A model generated the notes under the pieces. It was not told the DNA's origin and did no database searches. It saw only the letters and a list, made by a program, of their open reading frames with translations. DNA of 64,000 nt from Bacillus sp. 03113 (GTDB lineage: Bacteria; Bacillota; Bacilli; Bacillales; Cytobacillaceae): the NCBI RefSeq assembly GCF_006546985.1, contig NZ_VATK01000015.1, positions 49,550 through 113,549 of the forward strand, written 5' to 3'. A program made the translations under genes and the position numbers. Shown here piece by piece: positions 19,258 to 28,495 of the stretch; within the stretch, counting starts at the first letter, position 1; every line of letters begins with the position of its first letter.

Positions 19258-19442
19258 GTTCGACGTCCAGCTTCGATGTACAGGAAGTACGAGTCCCTAT
19301 GAAGACATATGGCCGTGGCGCTCTTAATCGGCCTGCGCCTAGCCCTTGTGAAAAATAACCTTATGCCTCTAAAAGTAAAAAACACTTTTTGAGTCATGAG
19401 AACATTTTTCTTCAGGGCTGTTCAAGGCGCTTGCGCTTTTGT
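19258..19442. repeat. Mosaic hairpin repeat, copy 4 (full form)
   Basis: Fills the rodZ-pgsA gap (19180-19540). Same module order as copy 1: GTACAGGAAGTACGAG, ATGAAGACATA, GTGGCGCTCTTAATCGGCC, then GCCTAGCCCTTGTGAAAAAT and AACATTTTTCTTCAGGGCTG, ending GGCGCTTGCGCTTTT. The left GCCGAT arm is changed to CCCTAT, so that stem is weaker here. Confidence 0.85.
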
Positions 19443-19540
19443 TCTTCTTTCCGAATAAATCTGATTTTAAATTACATTTAAGAAGACGATAAGCTTCACC
19501 TTTTGCTTTTCTCTTCATTGCACAATATTGGAGGAAAACC

Positions 19541-20119
19541 ATGAATTTACCAAATAAAATAACCATTTCACGTATTATTTTAATTCCTGTTTTTTTAATT
19601 TTTATGCTCATTCCTTTCCCATGGGGGATGATGAAGTTTTTAGGTGCGGAGCTTTCAGTCGCACATTTTGTAGGAGCTTTAATCTTTATTATTGCTTCAA
19701 CAACAGATTGGGTTGATGGCTACTATGCTAGAAAATACAATCTTGTTACCAATCTAGGTAAGTTTCTTGATCCACTCGCTGATAAGCTGCTGGTTTCAGC
19801 TGCACTTGTCATATTAGTCGAATTGCATTTTGCGGCTTCCTGGATCGTGATTATCATCATAAGCAGAGAATTTGCTGTGACTGGTCTTCGTTTAGTATTA
19901 GCAAAAGATGGAGAAGTAGTTGCTGCGAATATGCTAGGTAAAATTAAAACCTGGACTCAAATTATCGCCATCTCATCCTTACTTTTACATAATTTCATTT
20001 TTGAAATGGTTTCAATTCCATTTGATCAGATTGCCTTATGGGTTGCTCTTATTTTTACAATTTGGTCTGGGCTCGACTATTTTATGAAAAATAAACATGT
20101 TTTTGTTCACTCTAAATAA
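19541..20119 (+). CDS. pgsA: CDP-diacylglycerol-glycerol-3-phosphate 3-phosphatidyltransferase
   Basis: Makes phosphatidylglycerol phosphate, the committed step to phosphatidylglycerol and cardiolipin. The 192-residue membrane protein has the CDP-alcohol phosphotransferase signature DGYYAR...[10 protein letters not shown] near residues 66-88 with all acidic residues present, and several membrane helices. ATG 19541 follows GGAGGAAAACC. It lies between rodZ and cinA as in B. subtilis. A family-typical, essential gene. Confidence 0.95.
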   Translation: MNLPNKITISRIILIPVFLIFMLIPFPWGMMKFLGAELSVAHFVGALIFIIASTTDWVDGYYARKYNLVTNLGKFLDPLADKLLVSAALVILVELHFAASWIVIIIISREFAVTGLRLVLAKDGEVVAANMLGKIKTWTQIIAISSLLLHNFIFEMVSIPFDQIALWVALIFTIWSGLDYFMKNKHVFVHSK

Positions 20120-20163
20120 ACTTAAGTATAGTGGTTTTCTCTGCAGAAAAGGGGATGTTTTTT

Positions 20164-21414
20164 ATGAATGCAGAAATCATTGCTGTTGGGTCTGAATTGC
20201 TTTTAGGTCAAATTTTAAATACAAACGCTCGTTTTTTATCTCAGCAGCTTGCCAGTATTGGAATTAATGTTTTTTATCATACTGTTGTGGGAGATAATGC
20301 GAGTCGACTTAAAACTGCGATTCAAGTAGCCGAAAATCGTTCGGATTTAATCATTTTTACCGGCGGACTTGGACCAACAAAAGACGATTTAACAAAAGAA
20401 ACAATCGCTGAACAATTAGAAACAAAACTCGTTTTTGATCCAATCGCACTAAGATCTATTGAGGAATATTTCGAGCGAACGAATAGACAAATGACGGAAA
20501 ACAATAAGAAACAAGCACTTATTCTTGAAGGTTCTATAAGTTTACAAAATGATCACGGAATGGCTCCTGGAATGATGTTGTCTACGGAACATCATATTTA
20601 TATGCTTTTGCCTGGACCACCGAAGGAAATGGAGCCTATGTTTTTAACATACGGAGAACCTGCTTTATTTTCCAAGCTGCAGACTGAAGGTAGGATCGTT
20701 TCTCGTGTTCTCCGTTTTTTTGGAATAGGTGAATCACTTTTAGAAACTAAAATAGAGGACTTAATTGATGCCCAATCAAATCCTACGATTGCTCCTTTAG
20801 CTTCAGATAGTGAGGTAACACTTAGGCTTACAGCAAAACATCCTTCGCTTGAAACTTCTTTACAGCTTTTAGATGATGCTGAAAAGAATATCTTTAGTCG
20901 TGCAGGAGACTTTTTTTATGGATATGATGATACTTCTTTGATGAAGGAACTTACTACACTACTGAAGGAAAAAAATATTTCAATAGCTGCAGCTGAAAGT
21001 TTGACTGGTGGATTATTTCAGCAGGAATTGACTGCGATTCCTGGAGCAAGCTCCATCTTTAAAGGTGGGGTTGTCTGTTATACAAATGCCGTAAAGGAAA
21101 ACATCTTACGTGTTAGCAAAAATACGATTGATCACTACGGAGTTGTTAGTGAGGAGTGTGCAGCTGAATTAGCTGAAAACGTTGCTCATTTACTTGGAGC
21201 GGACATTGGAATAAGCTTTACCGGAGTAGCAGGACCAGATGAGTTAGAAGGGAAGCCGGTTGGGACGGTTTTTATCGGGATAGCTGTTAAAGGCAGCCCA
21301 ACGAAAGTTGAAAAACTCATTTTGGCTGGTACAAGGGAAGGGAACCGGATTCGCAGTATTAAGCAAGGTTGCTTTTCATTAATCAAACAATTAAAAGAAA
21401 TGCAGAATGGTTAA
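20164..21414 (+). CDS. cinA: Competence/damage-inducible protein CinA
   Basis: CinA-family protein of 416 residues: an N-terminal MoCF-like domain ([29 protein letters not shown] near 75) and a C-terminal domain with [12 protein letters not shown] near 280, the nicotinamide-nucleotide amidase part in related proteins. ATG 20164 was chosen over the in-frame codon at 20131 because of the GGGG site just upstream and the normal family N-terminus. It precedes recA, as in many Firmicutes. Confidence 0.92.
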   Translation: MNAEIIAVGSELLLGQILNTNARFLSQQLASIGINVFYHTVVGDNASRLKTAIQVAENRSDLIIFTGGLGPTKDDLTKETIAEQLETKLVFDPIALRSIEEYFERTNRQMTENNKKQALILEGSISLQNDHGMAPGMMLSTEHHIYMLLPGPPKEMEPMFLTYGEPALFSKLQTEGRIVSRVLRFFGIGESLLETKIEDLIDAQSNPTIAPLASDSEVTLRLTAKHPSLETSLQLLDDAEKNIFSRAGDFFYGYDDTSLMKELTTLLKEKNISIAAAESLTGGLFQQELTAIPGASSIFKGGVVCYTNAVKENILRVSKNTIDHYGVVSEECAAELAENVAHLLGADIGISFTGVAGPDELEGKPVGTVFIGIAVKGSPTKVEKLILAGTREGNRIRSIKQGCFSLIKQLKEMQNG

Positions 21415-21524
21415 TTTCATTCTGTGTTTTTTATTTTAAGGTTTTTACCCTCTGAAAAGATGAAAAACTTAAAATTCTATACTGTATTCTTAACTTTTTC
21501 ACCTTTTTATGGGTAAGAAAAAAA

Positions 21525-21538
21525 CGAACACTCATTCG
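21525..21538. promoter_or_regulatory. LexA (DinR) SOS box of recA
   Basis: CGAACACTCATTCG agrees with the Bacillus SOS consensus CGAAC-N4-GTTCG at 9 of 10 fixed positions and lies 117 bases before the recA start, overlapping the promoter region. Confidence 0.75.
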
Positions 21539-21547
21539 ATTTATTGC

Positions 21548-21576
21548 TCGACAAAAGAGTGGAAAAGCGTTATAGT
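21548..21576 (+). promoter_or_regulatory. Candidate recA promoter
   Basis: TCGACA and TATAGT hexamers separated by 17 bases, ten bases downstream of the LexA box, so that LexA would block polymerase. Confidence 0.6.
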
Positions 21577-21654
21577 ATAGTTAGGTTTTGAGATGAGACA
21601 ATGAAAAACGAACTAATTTTGAAGAGTCGTTTATATAAAAAGGAGGAAAAATGA

Positions 21655-22695
21655 GTGAGTGATCGTCAAGCTGCACTTGAAATGGCTTTAAAGCAAATTG
21701 AAAAGCAATTTGGAAAAGGCTCTATTATGAAACTAGGAGAGCAAACGGATCGCAGGATTTCTACCATTCCAAGTGGCTCATTAGCATTGGATGCTGCGTT
21801 AGGGGTAGGTGGATATCCTAGAGGTCGTATTATAGAAATATACGGTCCTGAAAGCTCTGGTAAAACAACTGTCGCTTTACATGCGATTGCAGAAGTTCAA
21901 GCAAAGGGAGGCCAAGCAGCGTTTATTGATGCTGAGCACGCGCTTGACCCAGTTTATGCACATAAGCTTGGAGTTGATATCGATGAACTATTGCTTTCTC
22001 AGCCTGATACTGGAGAGCAAGCTTTAGAAATAGCTGAAGCACTAGTTCGAAGTGGAGCGGTTGATATTCTCGTAATTGACTCTGTTGCAGCGCTTGTGCC
22101 AAAAGCTGAAATTGAAGGAGAAATGGGCGATTCACATGTTGGTCTACAAGCTCGTCTTATGTCTCAAGCACTTAGAAAGTTATCCGGAGCGATCAATAAA
22201 TCTAAAACAATTGCCGTGTTCATTAACCAAATTCGTGAAAAAGTCGGCGTTATGTTTGGGAATCCTGAAACAACTCCTGGTGGTCGTGCTTTAAAATTCT
22301 ATTCCTCTATTCGTCTTGAGGTTCGTCGTGCTGAAACGTTGAAGCAAGGTAACGATATGGTTGGAAATAAAACAAAAATAAAGGTTGTTAAGAACAAGGT
22401 TGCACCTCCATTCCGTACAGCAGAGGTTGACATTATGTATGGGGAAGGAATTTCTAAAGAGGGAGAAATCATTGACCTTGGTTCAGAACTAGATATCGTT
22501 CAAAAAAGTGGATCTTGGTATTCCTTTAATGGGGAACGTTTAGGACAAGGACGTGAAAATGCTAAGCTTTTCTTAAAGGAAAATCCAGAATTACGTTTGG
22601 AAATACAAGAATTAATTCGTGGGCATTATGGTCTTGATACAGAAGGTGCCGATCCAAGTGAAGATAGCCAAGAAAATCTTGAATTAATTGAATAG
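21655..22695 (+). CDS. recA: Recombinase RecA
   Basis: Strand-exchange ATPase for homologous recombination and the SOS co-protease. At 346 residues it is full length: Walker A GPESSGKT near 65, Walker [12 protein letters not shown] near 140, loop L2 region [19 protein letters not shown] near 200, and an acidic C-terminal tail. The GTG at 21655 is 8 bases after AGGAGG. An ATG four bases earlier opens only a three-codon frame ending inside recA. A LexA box and promoter lie upstream; a terminator follows. Confidence 0.98.
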   Translation: MSDRQAALEMALKQIEKQFGKGSIMKLGEQTDRRISTIPSGSLALDAALGVGGYPRGRIIEIYGPESSGKTTVALHAIAEVQAKGGQAAFIDAEHALDPVYAHKLGVDIDELLLSQPDTGEQALEIAEALVRSGAVDILVIDSVAALVPKAEIEGEMGDSHVGLQARLMSQALRKLSGAINKSKTIAVFINQIREKVGVMFGNPETTPGGRALKFYSSIRLEVRRAETLKQGNDMVGNKTKIKVVKNKVAPPFRTAEVDIMYGEGISKEGEIIDLGSELDIVQKSGSWYSFNGERLGQGRENAKLFLKENPELRLEIQELIRGHYGLDTEGADPSEDSQENLELIE

Positions 22696-22709
22696 TTACA
22701 ATCAATAAT

Positions 22710-22743
22710 GAGGGCAAAGCTAAAAGGAGCTTTGCTCTTTTGT
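22710..22743 (+). terminator. Terminator after recA
   Basis: AGGGCAAAGCT and AGCTTTGCTCT arms around a short A/G loop, followed by TTTTG. Confidence 0.8.
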
Positions 22744-22777
22744 TAAAAGAAAGTATAACTTTTTGAAGGAAGAATGG

Positions 22778-22992
22778 TGTCTAGCTCCGACGTACAGGAT
22801 GTACTAGTGCCGATGAAGACATGCTGCCGTGGCGTACTAAATCGGCCAGCACCCTATCGACTAGAATTGCTTCCCTCACCTCGTCTACGATAAGTCGAGA
22901 ACGAACGACTACCGTCCTTCGACTCTCCTATATCTCACTCGATTCAGTCCAGCACTTTACGTCGATGAGCAAGGGCGCTTGCGCTTTTCTTA
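22778..22992. repeat. Mosaic hairpin repeat, copy 5 (first plus third module)
   Basis: Lies between recA and rny. It has GTCTAGCTCCGACGTACAGG, GATGTACTAGTGCCGATGAA and the ATCGGCC arm of the first module, then joins a different module (ATCGACTAGAATTGCTTCC, ACTTTACGTCGATGAGC), ending GGGCGCTTGCGCTTTTC. The third module is also seen at 13.09 kb and in reverse at 37.03 kb. The 65-codon open frame across it is not a credible gene. Confidence 0.85.
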
Positions 22993-23058
22993 TGATCGCT
23001 TGCTATAAGTATTTTTGAAATAATGTAAATAATAAATTAGCAGGAATTGGAGTATCCC

Positions 23059-23087
23059 TTGACAATGAAAATGCACACCTTTACAAT
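23059..23087 (+). promoter_or_regulatory. Candidate sigma-A promoter for rny
   Basis: TTGACA, 17 bases, TACAAT, about 140 bases before the rny start and immediately after the repeat element. Confidence 0.6.
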
Positions 23088-23225
23088 TAACATGTATAAT
23101 TTACATTTTTATGAGTATGAAAATGATTATTAGCCTTTGAGCTGTATATTGATTTTTGAGCAATGTACATGTCGACACTTAAGAAATGTAACAAAAACAA
23201 GTTCATAGCAAGAGGAGGTGAAATG

Positions 23226-24788
23226 ATGGATATTCTTACAATCATCATCTCCATTTTGCTTGGCCTATTCGTCGGTGCCGTTGTTGGCTATTTTGTTCGT
23301 AAGTCTATTGCTGAAGCGAAAATTTCAGGAGCACGAGATGCTGCTGATCAAATTTTAGAAGATGCTAAAAAAGAAGCTGAGGCATTAAAAAAAGAAACCT
23401 TGTTAGAAGCAAAGGATGAAATTCATAAGCTTCGAACGGAAACAGAGCAAGAGGTTCGAGAAAGAAGAATTGAACTGCAGAAACAAGAAAATCGATTATT
23501 ACAAAAAGAAGAGAATCTTGATCGGAAAGATGAAACGTTAGATAAACGTGAAGTAGTATTAGAAAAAAGAGACGATTCTCTAAACAAAAGACAACAGCAT
23601 ATAGAAGAGATGGAAAGCAAAGTGGACGAGATGGTACGTACACAACGAGCTGAATTGGAACGCATCTCCGGCTTAACTCGAGAAGAGGCAAAGTCCATCA
23701 TTTTAGAGCGAGTTGAAAAAGAAGTTTCTTACGACATCGCTATGATGATAAAAGAGAGTGAAATGAAAGCGAAAGAGGAAGGAGACAAGAAGGCAAAAGA
23801 AATCTTGTCACTGGCTATCCAGAGATGTGCAGCTGATCATGTTGCTGAAACAACCGTATCAGTTGTTAACCTTCCTAATGATGAAATGAAGGGGCGGATA
23901 ATCGGTCGTGAAGGCCGTAATATTCGTACACTTGAGACTCTTACAGGAATTGACTTAATTATTGACGATACCCCTGAGGCTGTTATTTTATCTGGCTTTG
24001 ATCCAATTCGTCGTGAAACAGCAAGACTTGCTTTAGATAAGCTTGTACAAGATGGTCGTATCCACCCTGCGCGAATTGAAGAAATGGTTGATAAAGCACG
24101 TCGTGAAGTAGATGAGCATATTCGCGAAATTGGAGAACAAACTACTTTCGAAGTAGGTGTTCATGGCCTGCATCCAGATCTTATTAAAATTTTAGGACGC
24201 TTGAAATTCCGTACTAGTTATGGTCAGAATGTACTAAAGCATTCAATTGAAGTTGCACAGTTAGCAGGTTTATTAGCGGCTGAGCTTGGTGAAGAAGAAG
24301 TTTTAGCTCGTCGTGCTGGTTTACTTCATGATATTGGTAAGGCAATTGATCATGAAGTAGAAGGCAGTCATGTTGAAATCGGTGTAGAGCTCGCAACAAA
24401 ATATAAAGAACATCCGGTTGTAATCAACAGTATTGCTTCTCATCATGGCGATTCTGAACCAACATCTATCATTGCTGTACTTGTAGCGGCTGCCGATGCC
24501 TTATCTGCAGCAAGACCAGGGGCTAGAAGAGAAACGTTAGAAAATTATATTCGACGCCTTGAAAAACTTGAAGAAATTTCAGAATCCTATGATGGAGTAG
24601 AAAAATCCTTTGCTATTCAAGCAGGACGTGAAATACGCATCATGGTGAAACCAGATCAAATCGACGATCTAGAAGCTCATCGATTAGCAAGAGATATTCG
24701 AAAGAAAATAGAAGAAGAGCTTGATTACCCTGGTCACATAAAAGTGACTGTAATTAGGGAAACAAGAGCAGTCGAATACGCAAAATAA
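23226..24788 (+). CDS. rny: Ribonuclease Y
   Basis: Membrane-anchored endoribonuclease that starts decay of many mRNAs. The 520-residue protein has an N-terminal membrane helix ([20 protein letters not shown]), a long charged coiled coil (about 30-200), a KH RNA-binding domain ([19 protein letters not shown] near 220) and an HD hydrolase domain ([13 protein letters not shown] near 360). ATG 23226 is 7 bases after AGGAGG, giving MDILT; the ATG at 23223 is too close. RicA, encoded further on, belongs to the complex that modulates this enzyme. Confidence 0.96.
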   Translation: MDILTIIISILLGLFVGAVVGYFVRKSIAEAKISGARDAADQILEDAKKEAEALKKETLLEAKDEIHKLRTETEQEVRERRIELQKQENRLLQKEENLDRKDETLDKREVVLEKRDDSLNKRQQHIEEMESKVDEMVRTQRAELERISGLTREEAKSIILERVEKEVSYDIAMMIKESEMKAKEEGDKKAKEILSLAIQRCAADHVAETTVSVVNLPNDEMKGRIIGREGRNIRTLETLTGIDLIIDDTPEAVILSGFDPIRRETARLALDKLVQDGRIHPARIEEMVDKARREVDEHIREIGEQTTFEVGVHGLHPDLIKILGRLKFRTSYGQNVLKHSIEVAQLAGLLAAELGEEEVLARRAGLLHDIGKAIDHEVEGSHVEIGVELATKYKEHPVVINSIASHHGDSEPTSIIAVLVAAADALSAARPGARRETLENYIRRLEKLEEISESYDGVEKSFAIQAGREIRIMVKPDQIDDLEAHRLARDIRKKIEEELDYPGHIKVTVIRETRAVEYAK

Positions 24789-24812
24789 AGCGGTGCACAT
24801 GCACCGCTTTAT
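24787..24812 (+). terminator. Terminator after rny
   Basis: AAAGCGGTGC / GCACCGCTTT perfect 10-base stem with a short loop, starting at the rny stop codon. Confidence 0.8.
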
Positions 24813-24911
24813 TCTTGCGTATAAAAGTATGCAATACGTAAAAATAGCTAATGTTAGACAATGTGGATATACTGAAAGCAAACAATTTAAAAATTTGGAA
24901 AGGATCGTTTC

Positions 24912-25709
24912 ATGAATATATTATTTATAGGGGACGTTGTTGGTTCTTTAGGGAGAGAGATGATCAAAGAATATGTCCCGAAGCTTAAGGAAAAATATCG
25001 ACCGCAATTAACAATCATAAATGGAGAAAATGCGGCAGGAGGGAAAGGGATCACTGAAAAAATATACCGTGAATTTCTCGAATGTGGTGTTCAAGCGATT
25101 ACTTTAGGGAATCATGCTTGGCATAATCGAGAGATTTTTGAATTTATTGACGATGCTAAATATCTAATTCGTCCTGCCAATTTTCCCGATAATAATCCTG
25201 GGAAAGGCATTGTTTATATAAAGATCAATCAGGATCTTGTAGCGGTTATCAATTTACAGGGACGCACCTTTATGCAAACGATAGATTGCCCATTTAAAAA
25301 AGCTGATGAGCTAATCGCTGAGGCTCGAAAAAAAACATCCTTTATTGTGGTTGATTTTCATGCTGAAGCGACGAGTGAAAAGCAAGCAATGGGATGGTAT
25401 TTAGATGGAAAGGTTACGGCCGTATTAGGTACTCATACACATATTCAAACAGCAGATAATCGCATATTGCCTGGAGGAACAGCCTATATGACAGATGTAG
25501 GAATGACAGGTCCTTATGATGGTATATTAGGTGTTGAGAAGGATATGGTCATAAAGAGATTTTTAACAAATCTTCCTGTACGTTTTGAAGTTCCTAAGGC
25601 TGGAAAATCCCAGTTGAATGGTGCGCATATTACGGTAGATAAAAATAGCGGTATGTCCAAAAAGATTGAACGAATATTGATTAATGATGATCATCCATTC
25701 TTTTCATAG
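24912..25709 (+). CDS. ymdB: YmdB family metallophosphoesterase
   Basis: A 265-residue binuclear-metal phosphodiesterase. Metal-binding segments are visible in order: GDVVGS (7), NGENAAGG (39), GNHAWHN (66), HAEATSEK (150) and GTHTHIQT (175). In B. subtilis YmdB hydrolyses cyclic nucleotides and is needed for the switch between motility and biofilm. ATG 24912 follows AAAGGATCG. It lies between rny and spoVS as in B. subtilis. Confidence 0.92.
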   Translation: MNILFIGDVVGSLGREMIKEYVPKLKEKYRPQLTIINGENAAGGKGITEKIYREFLECGVQAITLGNHAWHNREIFEFIDDAKYLIRPANFPDNNPGKGIVYIKINQDLVAVINLQGRTFMQTIDCPFKKADELIAEARKKTSFIVVDFHAEATSEKQAMGWYLDGKVTAVLGTHTHIQTADNRILPGGTAYMTDVGMTGPYDGILGVEKDMVIKRFLTNLPVRFEVPKAGKSQLNGAHITVDKNSGMSKKIERILINDDHPFFS

Positions 25710-25908
25710 ATTGATCTAAAAGAGCTTCCTTCTATTCTGTTGCAAATTATTGACTTGTTCCATTTGAAAAGCGAAATGATTTCTCCTTTATTTTGACCAA
25801 GCTGGAATAAGTGTTTTAAATACTGAATATAGTAGCAATGGAATGATTTATACCTGATGTGTTCAATATGAGAACATGCAAGAAGGGATAAACAAGGAGG
25901 AGCTAGGA

Positions 25909-26169
25909 ATGGAAATATTAAAAGTTTCAGCAAAATCTAATCCTAATTCTGTAGCTGGTGCGCTTGCTGGTGTTCTACGTGAAAGAGGTGGAGCAGAGAT
26001 CCAAGCTATTGGTGCGGGTGCATTGAATCAGGCGGTTAAAGCAGTCGCAATCGCAAGAGGGTTTGTGGCACCTAGCGGCGTGGATTTAATTTGCATCCCT
26101 GCATTCACGGACATTCAAATTGATGGGGAAGAAAGAACAGCAATTAAACTGATCGTAGAGCCAAGATGA
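25909..26169 (+). CDS. spoVS: Stage V sporulation protein S
   Basis: An 86-residue Alba-like protein, extremely conserved in spore formers, acting in septation and late sporulation. The sequence from MEILKVSAKSNPNSVAGALA through IKLIVEPR is the family's full length. ATG 25909 lies after AAGGAGGAG; the in-frame ATG at 25876 has no site. Downstream, the tdh-kbl genes expected from B. subtilis are missing and a foreign segment follows. Confidence 0.96.
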   Translation: MEILKVSAKSNPNSVAGALAGVLRERGGAEIQAIGAGALNQAVKAVAIARGFVAPSGVDLICIPAFTDIQIDGEERTAIKLIVEPR

Positions 26170-26233
26170 ACAATCCTTGTAATAAAGGGCTTTTCAGCAA
26201 TGCAAATAGAAAAAGTGACTAGAAAGTGACTAA

Positions 26234-26368
26234 TTATAAAATTTCATTGAACAGGTTAGAAGCCTGTTCTTTGTCTTTATCTTGTAAATGACTATAAGTG
26301 TTAATAGTTTCTTTGATGTTGCTATGACCAAGTTGTTCTTGAATAATTTTAAAATTAACAGATTTTTC
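26234..26368 (-). pseudogene. Tyrosine integrase C-terminal remnant
   Basis: Reading the minus strand from about 26368 to the TAA at 26234-26236 gives a stretch of about 44 codons containing IIQEQLGHSNIKETINTYSHL (without its first residue for brevity: IQEQLGHSNIKETINTYSHL). This is the last conserved block of phage-type tyrosine recombinases, with the GHS box and the nucleophile Tyr of TYSHL. Upstream residues (HHWGAFPF) no longer match an integrase, so all but the C-terminus is lost. Two AAAGTGACTA repeats abut its 3' end (26212-26232). It sits where a mobile island may once have ended. Confidence 0.75.
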
Positions 26369-26740
26369 GAACGGGAAAGCCCCCAATGGTGCGTTAGCAC
26401 CCCCTTTAGTATGACAGCTACCCCTAAATATGTGGTAAGAATATAAGAACTACCGAGTGTATTTAAAAGTATAAGAAAAAAATTAGCGTATATTTATTAC
26501 ATCCGGTGTCTCCCCTAATCCAGCCCTTCTTGAAAAAAGAGGGTATTTTTTATGATTAGAAAAAAAGAAGATAAAACAAGTGATGTAAATACAATTTCAG
26601 TTTTTTAAATTGTGAGTCGTATACATAAATTATTTCATTTTCTAATGAAATCCCACTTTTCTCTTAAAGGGTTTTTGCCTATCCATAAAAATTAAATTTG
26701 AATATAGTGGGTTGTAGAATAATTTAAAGGAGGAGAAAAG
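26369..26740. other. Gene-free stretch between integrase stub and DUF1259 gene
   Basis: No convincing gene. There is a small hairpin GGTGC GTTA GCACC at about 26389-26402, an imperfect CCCTTCTT/AAAGAGGG hairpin at about 26526 followed by TATTTTTTA, and an 18-codon frame beginning at ATG 26551 without clear support. AGGAGGAG just before 26741 belongs to the next gene. Confidence 0.5.
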
Positions 26741-27325
26741 ATGAGTGGTGTTTGGAGAAATTATTATCAGGGTAGTAATGGTAAATCCGTTTTAGACAAA
26801 CGTTCAAAATTTGATTCAGACAGTCGTTCATTTGTAGATGTTGATTTTGAAAGAGAAGTTGACGTTGATCTAAAAAATGATTTGGATATTGAAAATGTAG
26901 AAAGTATAGATAAAGAATCTAGACGTATGTCTAGAAGCCAATTATGTAATGAATTCGCGAGAATCTTGGATGGAGAGGGAATGGTTACTCCAGAGGGAGT
27001 GTGCTTGGTACAAAAGTTTCGTAATATTAGATTTACCATTCTTAACCGTAGAACAAGATCTCCATTAGTCAATCCTCAATTTTTTACGTTTGAAGATGTT
27101 GACAGTAGAGGTAATGCGTTAAATTTAGGGGAAACAGTCCTTTTACAAGAAGAAGTTAACCCATTATTAACTGAACTTCGAAAAAGAAATATTTTAGTTA
27201 CATCCATTCATAATCACTGGTTATTTGAAGAACCAAGGGCAATGTATATGCACTTTGAATCAATTGAGCCACCATTAGATTTTGCTAGAAAAGTAAGAGA
27301 AGCATTTAGAGTATTAAAAGTTTAA
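26741..27325 (+). CDS. DUF1259-like protein
   Basis: A 194-residue protein. The N-terminal 65 residues are polar and repetitive in Asp, Val and Ser (SFVDVDFEREVDVDLKNDLD). The rest matches the DUF1259 pattern, including LNLGETVLLQEEVNPLLTEL and the metal-ligand-like VTSIHNHWLFEEPRAMYMHF. ATG 26741 follows AAGGAGGAG. The start is unlikely to be a secretion signal. Function is unknown. It stands with ymaF in the place of tdh-kbl, and the acidic leader recalls spore-surface proteins, which is a guess. Confidence 0.72.
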   Translation: MSGVWRNYYQGSNGKSVLDKRSKFDSDSRSFVDVDFEREVDVDLKNDLDIENVESIDKESRRMSRSQLCNEFARILDGEGMVTPEGVCLVQKFRNIRFTILNRRTRSPLVNPQFFTFEDVDSRGNALNLGETVLLQEEVNPLLTELRKRNILVTSIHNHWLFEEPRAMYMHFESIEPPLDFARKVREAFRVLKV

Positions 27326-27390
27326 TTAAATTATCAGGGGCAAGCTTTACATCAGAGGGATGATCCTCCTGATGTTTCTTTTTATATAAT

Positions 27391-27599
27391 GGCTGTTTTC
27401 GTATAGATTGTTGCTTTTAAACGCGCAGCCTGCATACACTTCGCTTTCCGTGGGCGAGCGTTGAGCCTCCTCGTCGCATACGCTCCTACGGGGTCTCATC
27501 TTTCTCGCATTCCCACAGGAGTCTACGTGTATGCAGGCTGCTAAGAAACACTTTTCCAAATGTTTTATGTAAAAAACAACAAACTTTGAGAAAACAGCC
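27391..27599. mobile_element. MITE-like palindromic element, 209 bp
   Basis: Ends GGCTGTTTTC and GAAAACAGCC-type are inverted copies (GGCTGTTTT / AAAACAGCC). Flanking octamers TATATAAT and TATATATT differ at one base, consistent with an 8-bp target duplication. Inside is a perfect 15-base inverted repeat, GCAGCCTGCATACAC (27425) with its complement ending at 27541, and a GC-rich core (CGCTTTCCGTGGG, CCTACGGGGTCTCA) related in reverse to the 16.74-kb element. No gene; the 70-codon minus-strand frame is a shadow. Confidence 0.72.
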
Positions 27600-27619
27600 T
27601 ATATATTAAATCAGAATTC

Positions 27620-27958
27620 TTATTTATTCCCTGGAGCAGGTTGATCGACTCCTTTAACACGGTGTCTATGCCCATCATCTTCAGTTGTATAAAAATCGTA
27701 ATAATGAACATGCATTCCATTTCCAACATGAATTGCCGGTCCCGAATATGCCTTATAATAATGGGTATGTCCGTCCTCAAATACCACGTATCCTTCTGTA
27801 TAATGAATATGTCCTCCATCTTGTATTGGAATAGGTGGGGATGATACATCTAGATATTGATGGACATGACCATCCTCTACTGATGTATAATCAACTGAAC
27901 CATGATTATGATGTGGTACAAATCCAGAAACAAAATCATTTTTTCCTACCTTTTTCAA
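27620..27958 (-). CDS. ymaF: YmaF family histidine-rich repeat protein
   Basis: A 112-residue protein composed of five GxHxH repeats (DGHVHQY, GGHIHYT, DGHTHYY, GMHVHYY, DGHRHRV) spaced 15-25 residues apart, the layout of B. subtilis YmaF. Such a pattern suggests metal binding, but no function is established. It starts at TTG 27958, 6 bases after AAGGGGTG, and is transcribed opposite to its neighbours. In B. subtilis ymaF is near miaA; here it is between spoVS and miaB. Confidence 0.82.
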   Translation of the reverse strand: MKKVGKNDFVSGFVPHHNHGSVDYTSVEDGHVHQYLDVSSPPIPIQDGGHIHYTEGYVVFEDGHTHYYKAYSGPAIHVGNGMHVHYYDFYTTEDDGHRHRVKGVDQPAPGNK

Positions 27959-28495
27959 TCAGTTCACCCCTTGTTCATAAATAAAGATATGCACGATAAA
28001 CTATATGCTTGGAATAAGAAGGCGATTCGTAACAATTCATGTGAGGTTTACATATGTTTTTTAGCGGTTTGTGATTTTAAATGATAGTATAAATAAACTA
28101 ATAAATTGATCGTATAGCCAAGATAAGTGAAACTTCCATCAGTGGGGGATTTACATTCATAACCTTGAGCTGGATGTCTTATGCCCGTTAATGCGGGAAA
28201 CTCTTTAAGTAGGAGAAAAATATGATGAATATGAAAAGAGGTGATCCAATATAAAGTGCCAAGCACTAATGGAACGCCCTCTTTATTGTTGTTAACTTGT
28301 TATCTATCTTATATGAAGCCAAAATCAAATCATTGTGCTGGAATGAAATTTCAGTCTATAAATATTGTCTTCAAAGATGGAAAGCTTTATACTATAATAA
28401 TGTGCAACAATAGGCACATTTTTATCAATTTTTCTAAACATACCCATCTTAATATAAATAGTTTGTAACAAATGGATTAAGAAAGGAGATTCAAC
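27959..28495. other. Gene-free stretch between ymaF and miaB
   Basis: No gene is supported. At 28130-28225 there are two small hairpins (a GTGGGGGATTT segment and CCCG TTAATG CGGG) followed by GGGAAACTCTTTAAGTAGG, a layout that recalls the right end of IS605/TnpB-type elements; no transposase sequence adjoins it. AAAGGAG at the right edge is the miaB ribosome site. Confidence 0.4.

Noticed and set aside
22821..23018. 65-codon plus-strand frame
   Set aside because: Lies within the mosaic repeat; Ser/Thr/Arg-rich nonsense composition and no ribosome site.
27347..27559. 70-codon minus-strand frame, GC-rich and Arg/Cys-rich
   Set aside because: Lies wholly inside the palindromic MITE-like element; no ribosome site; coding look is due to base composition.
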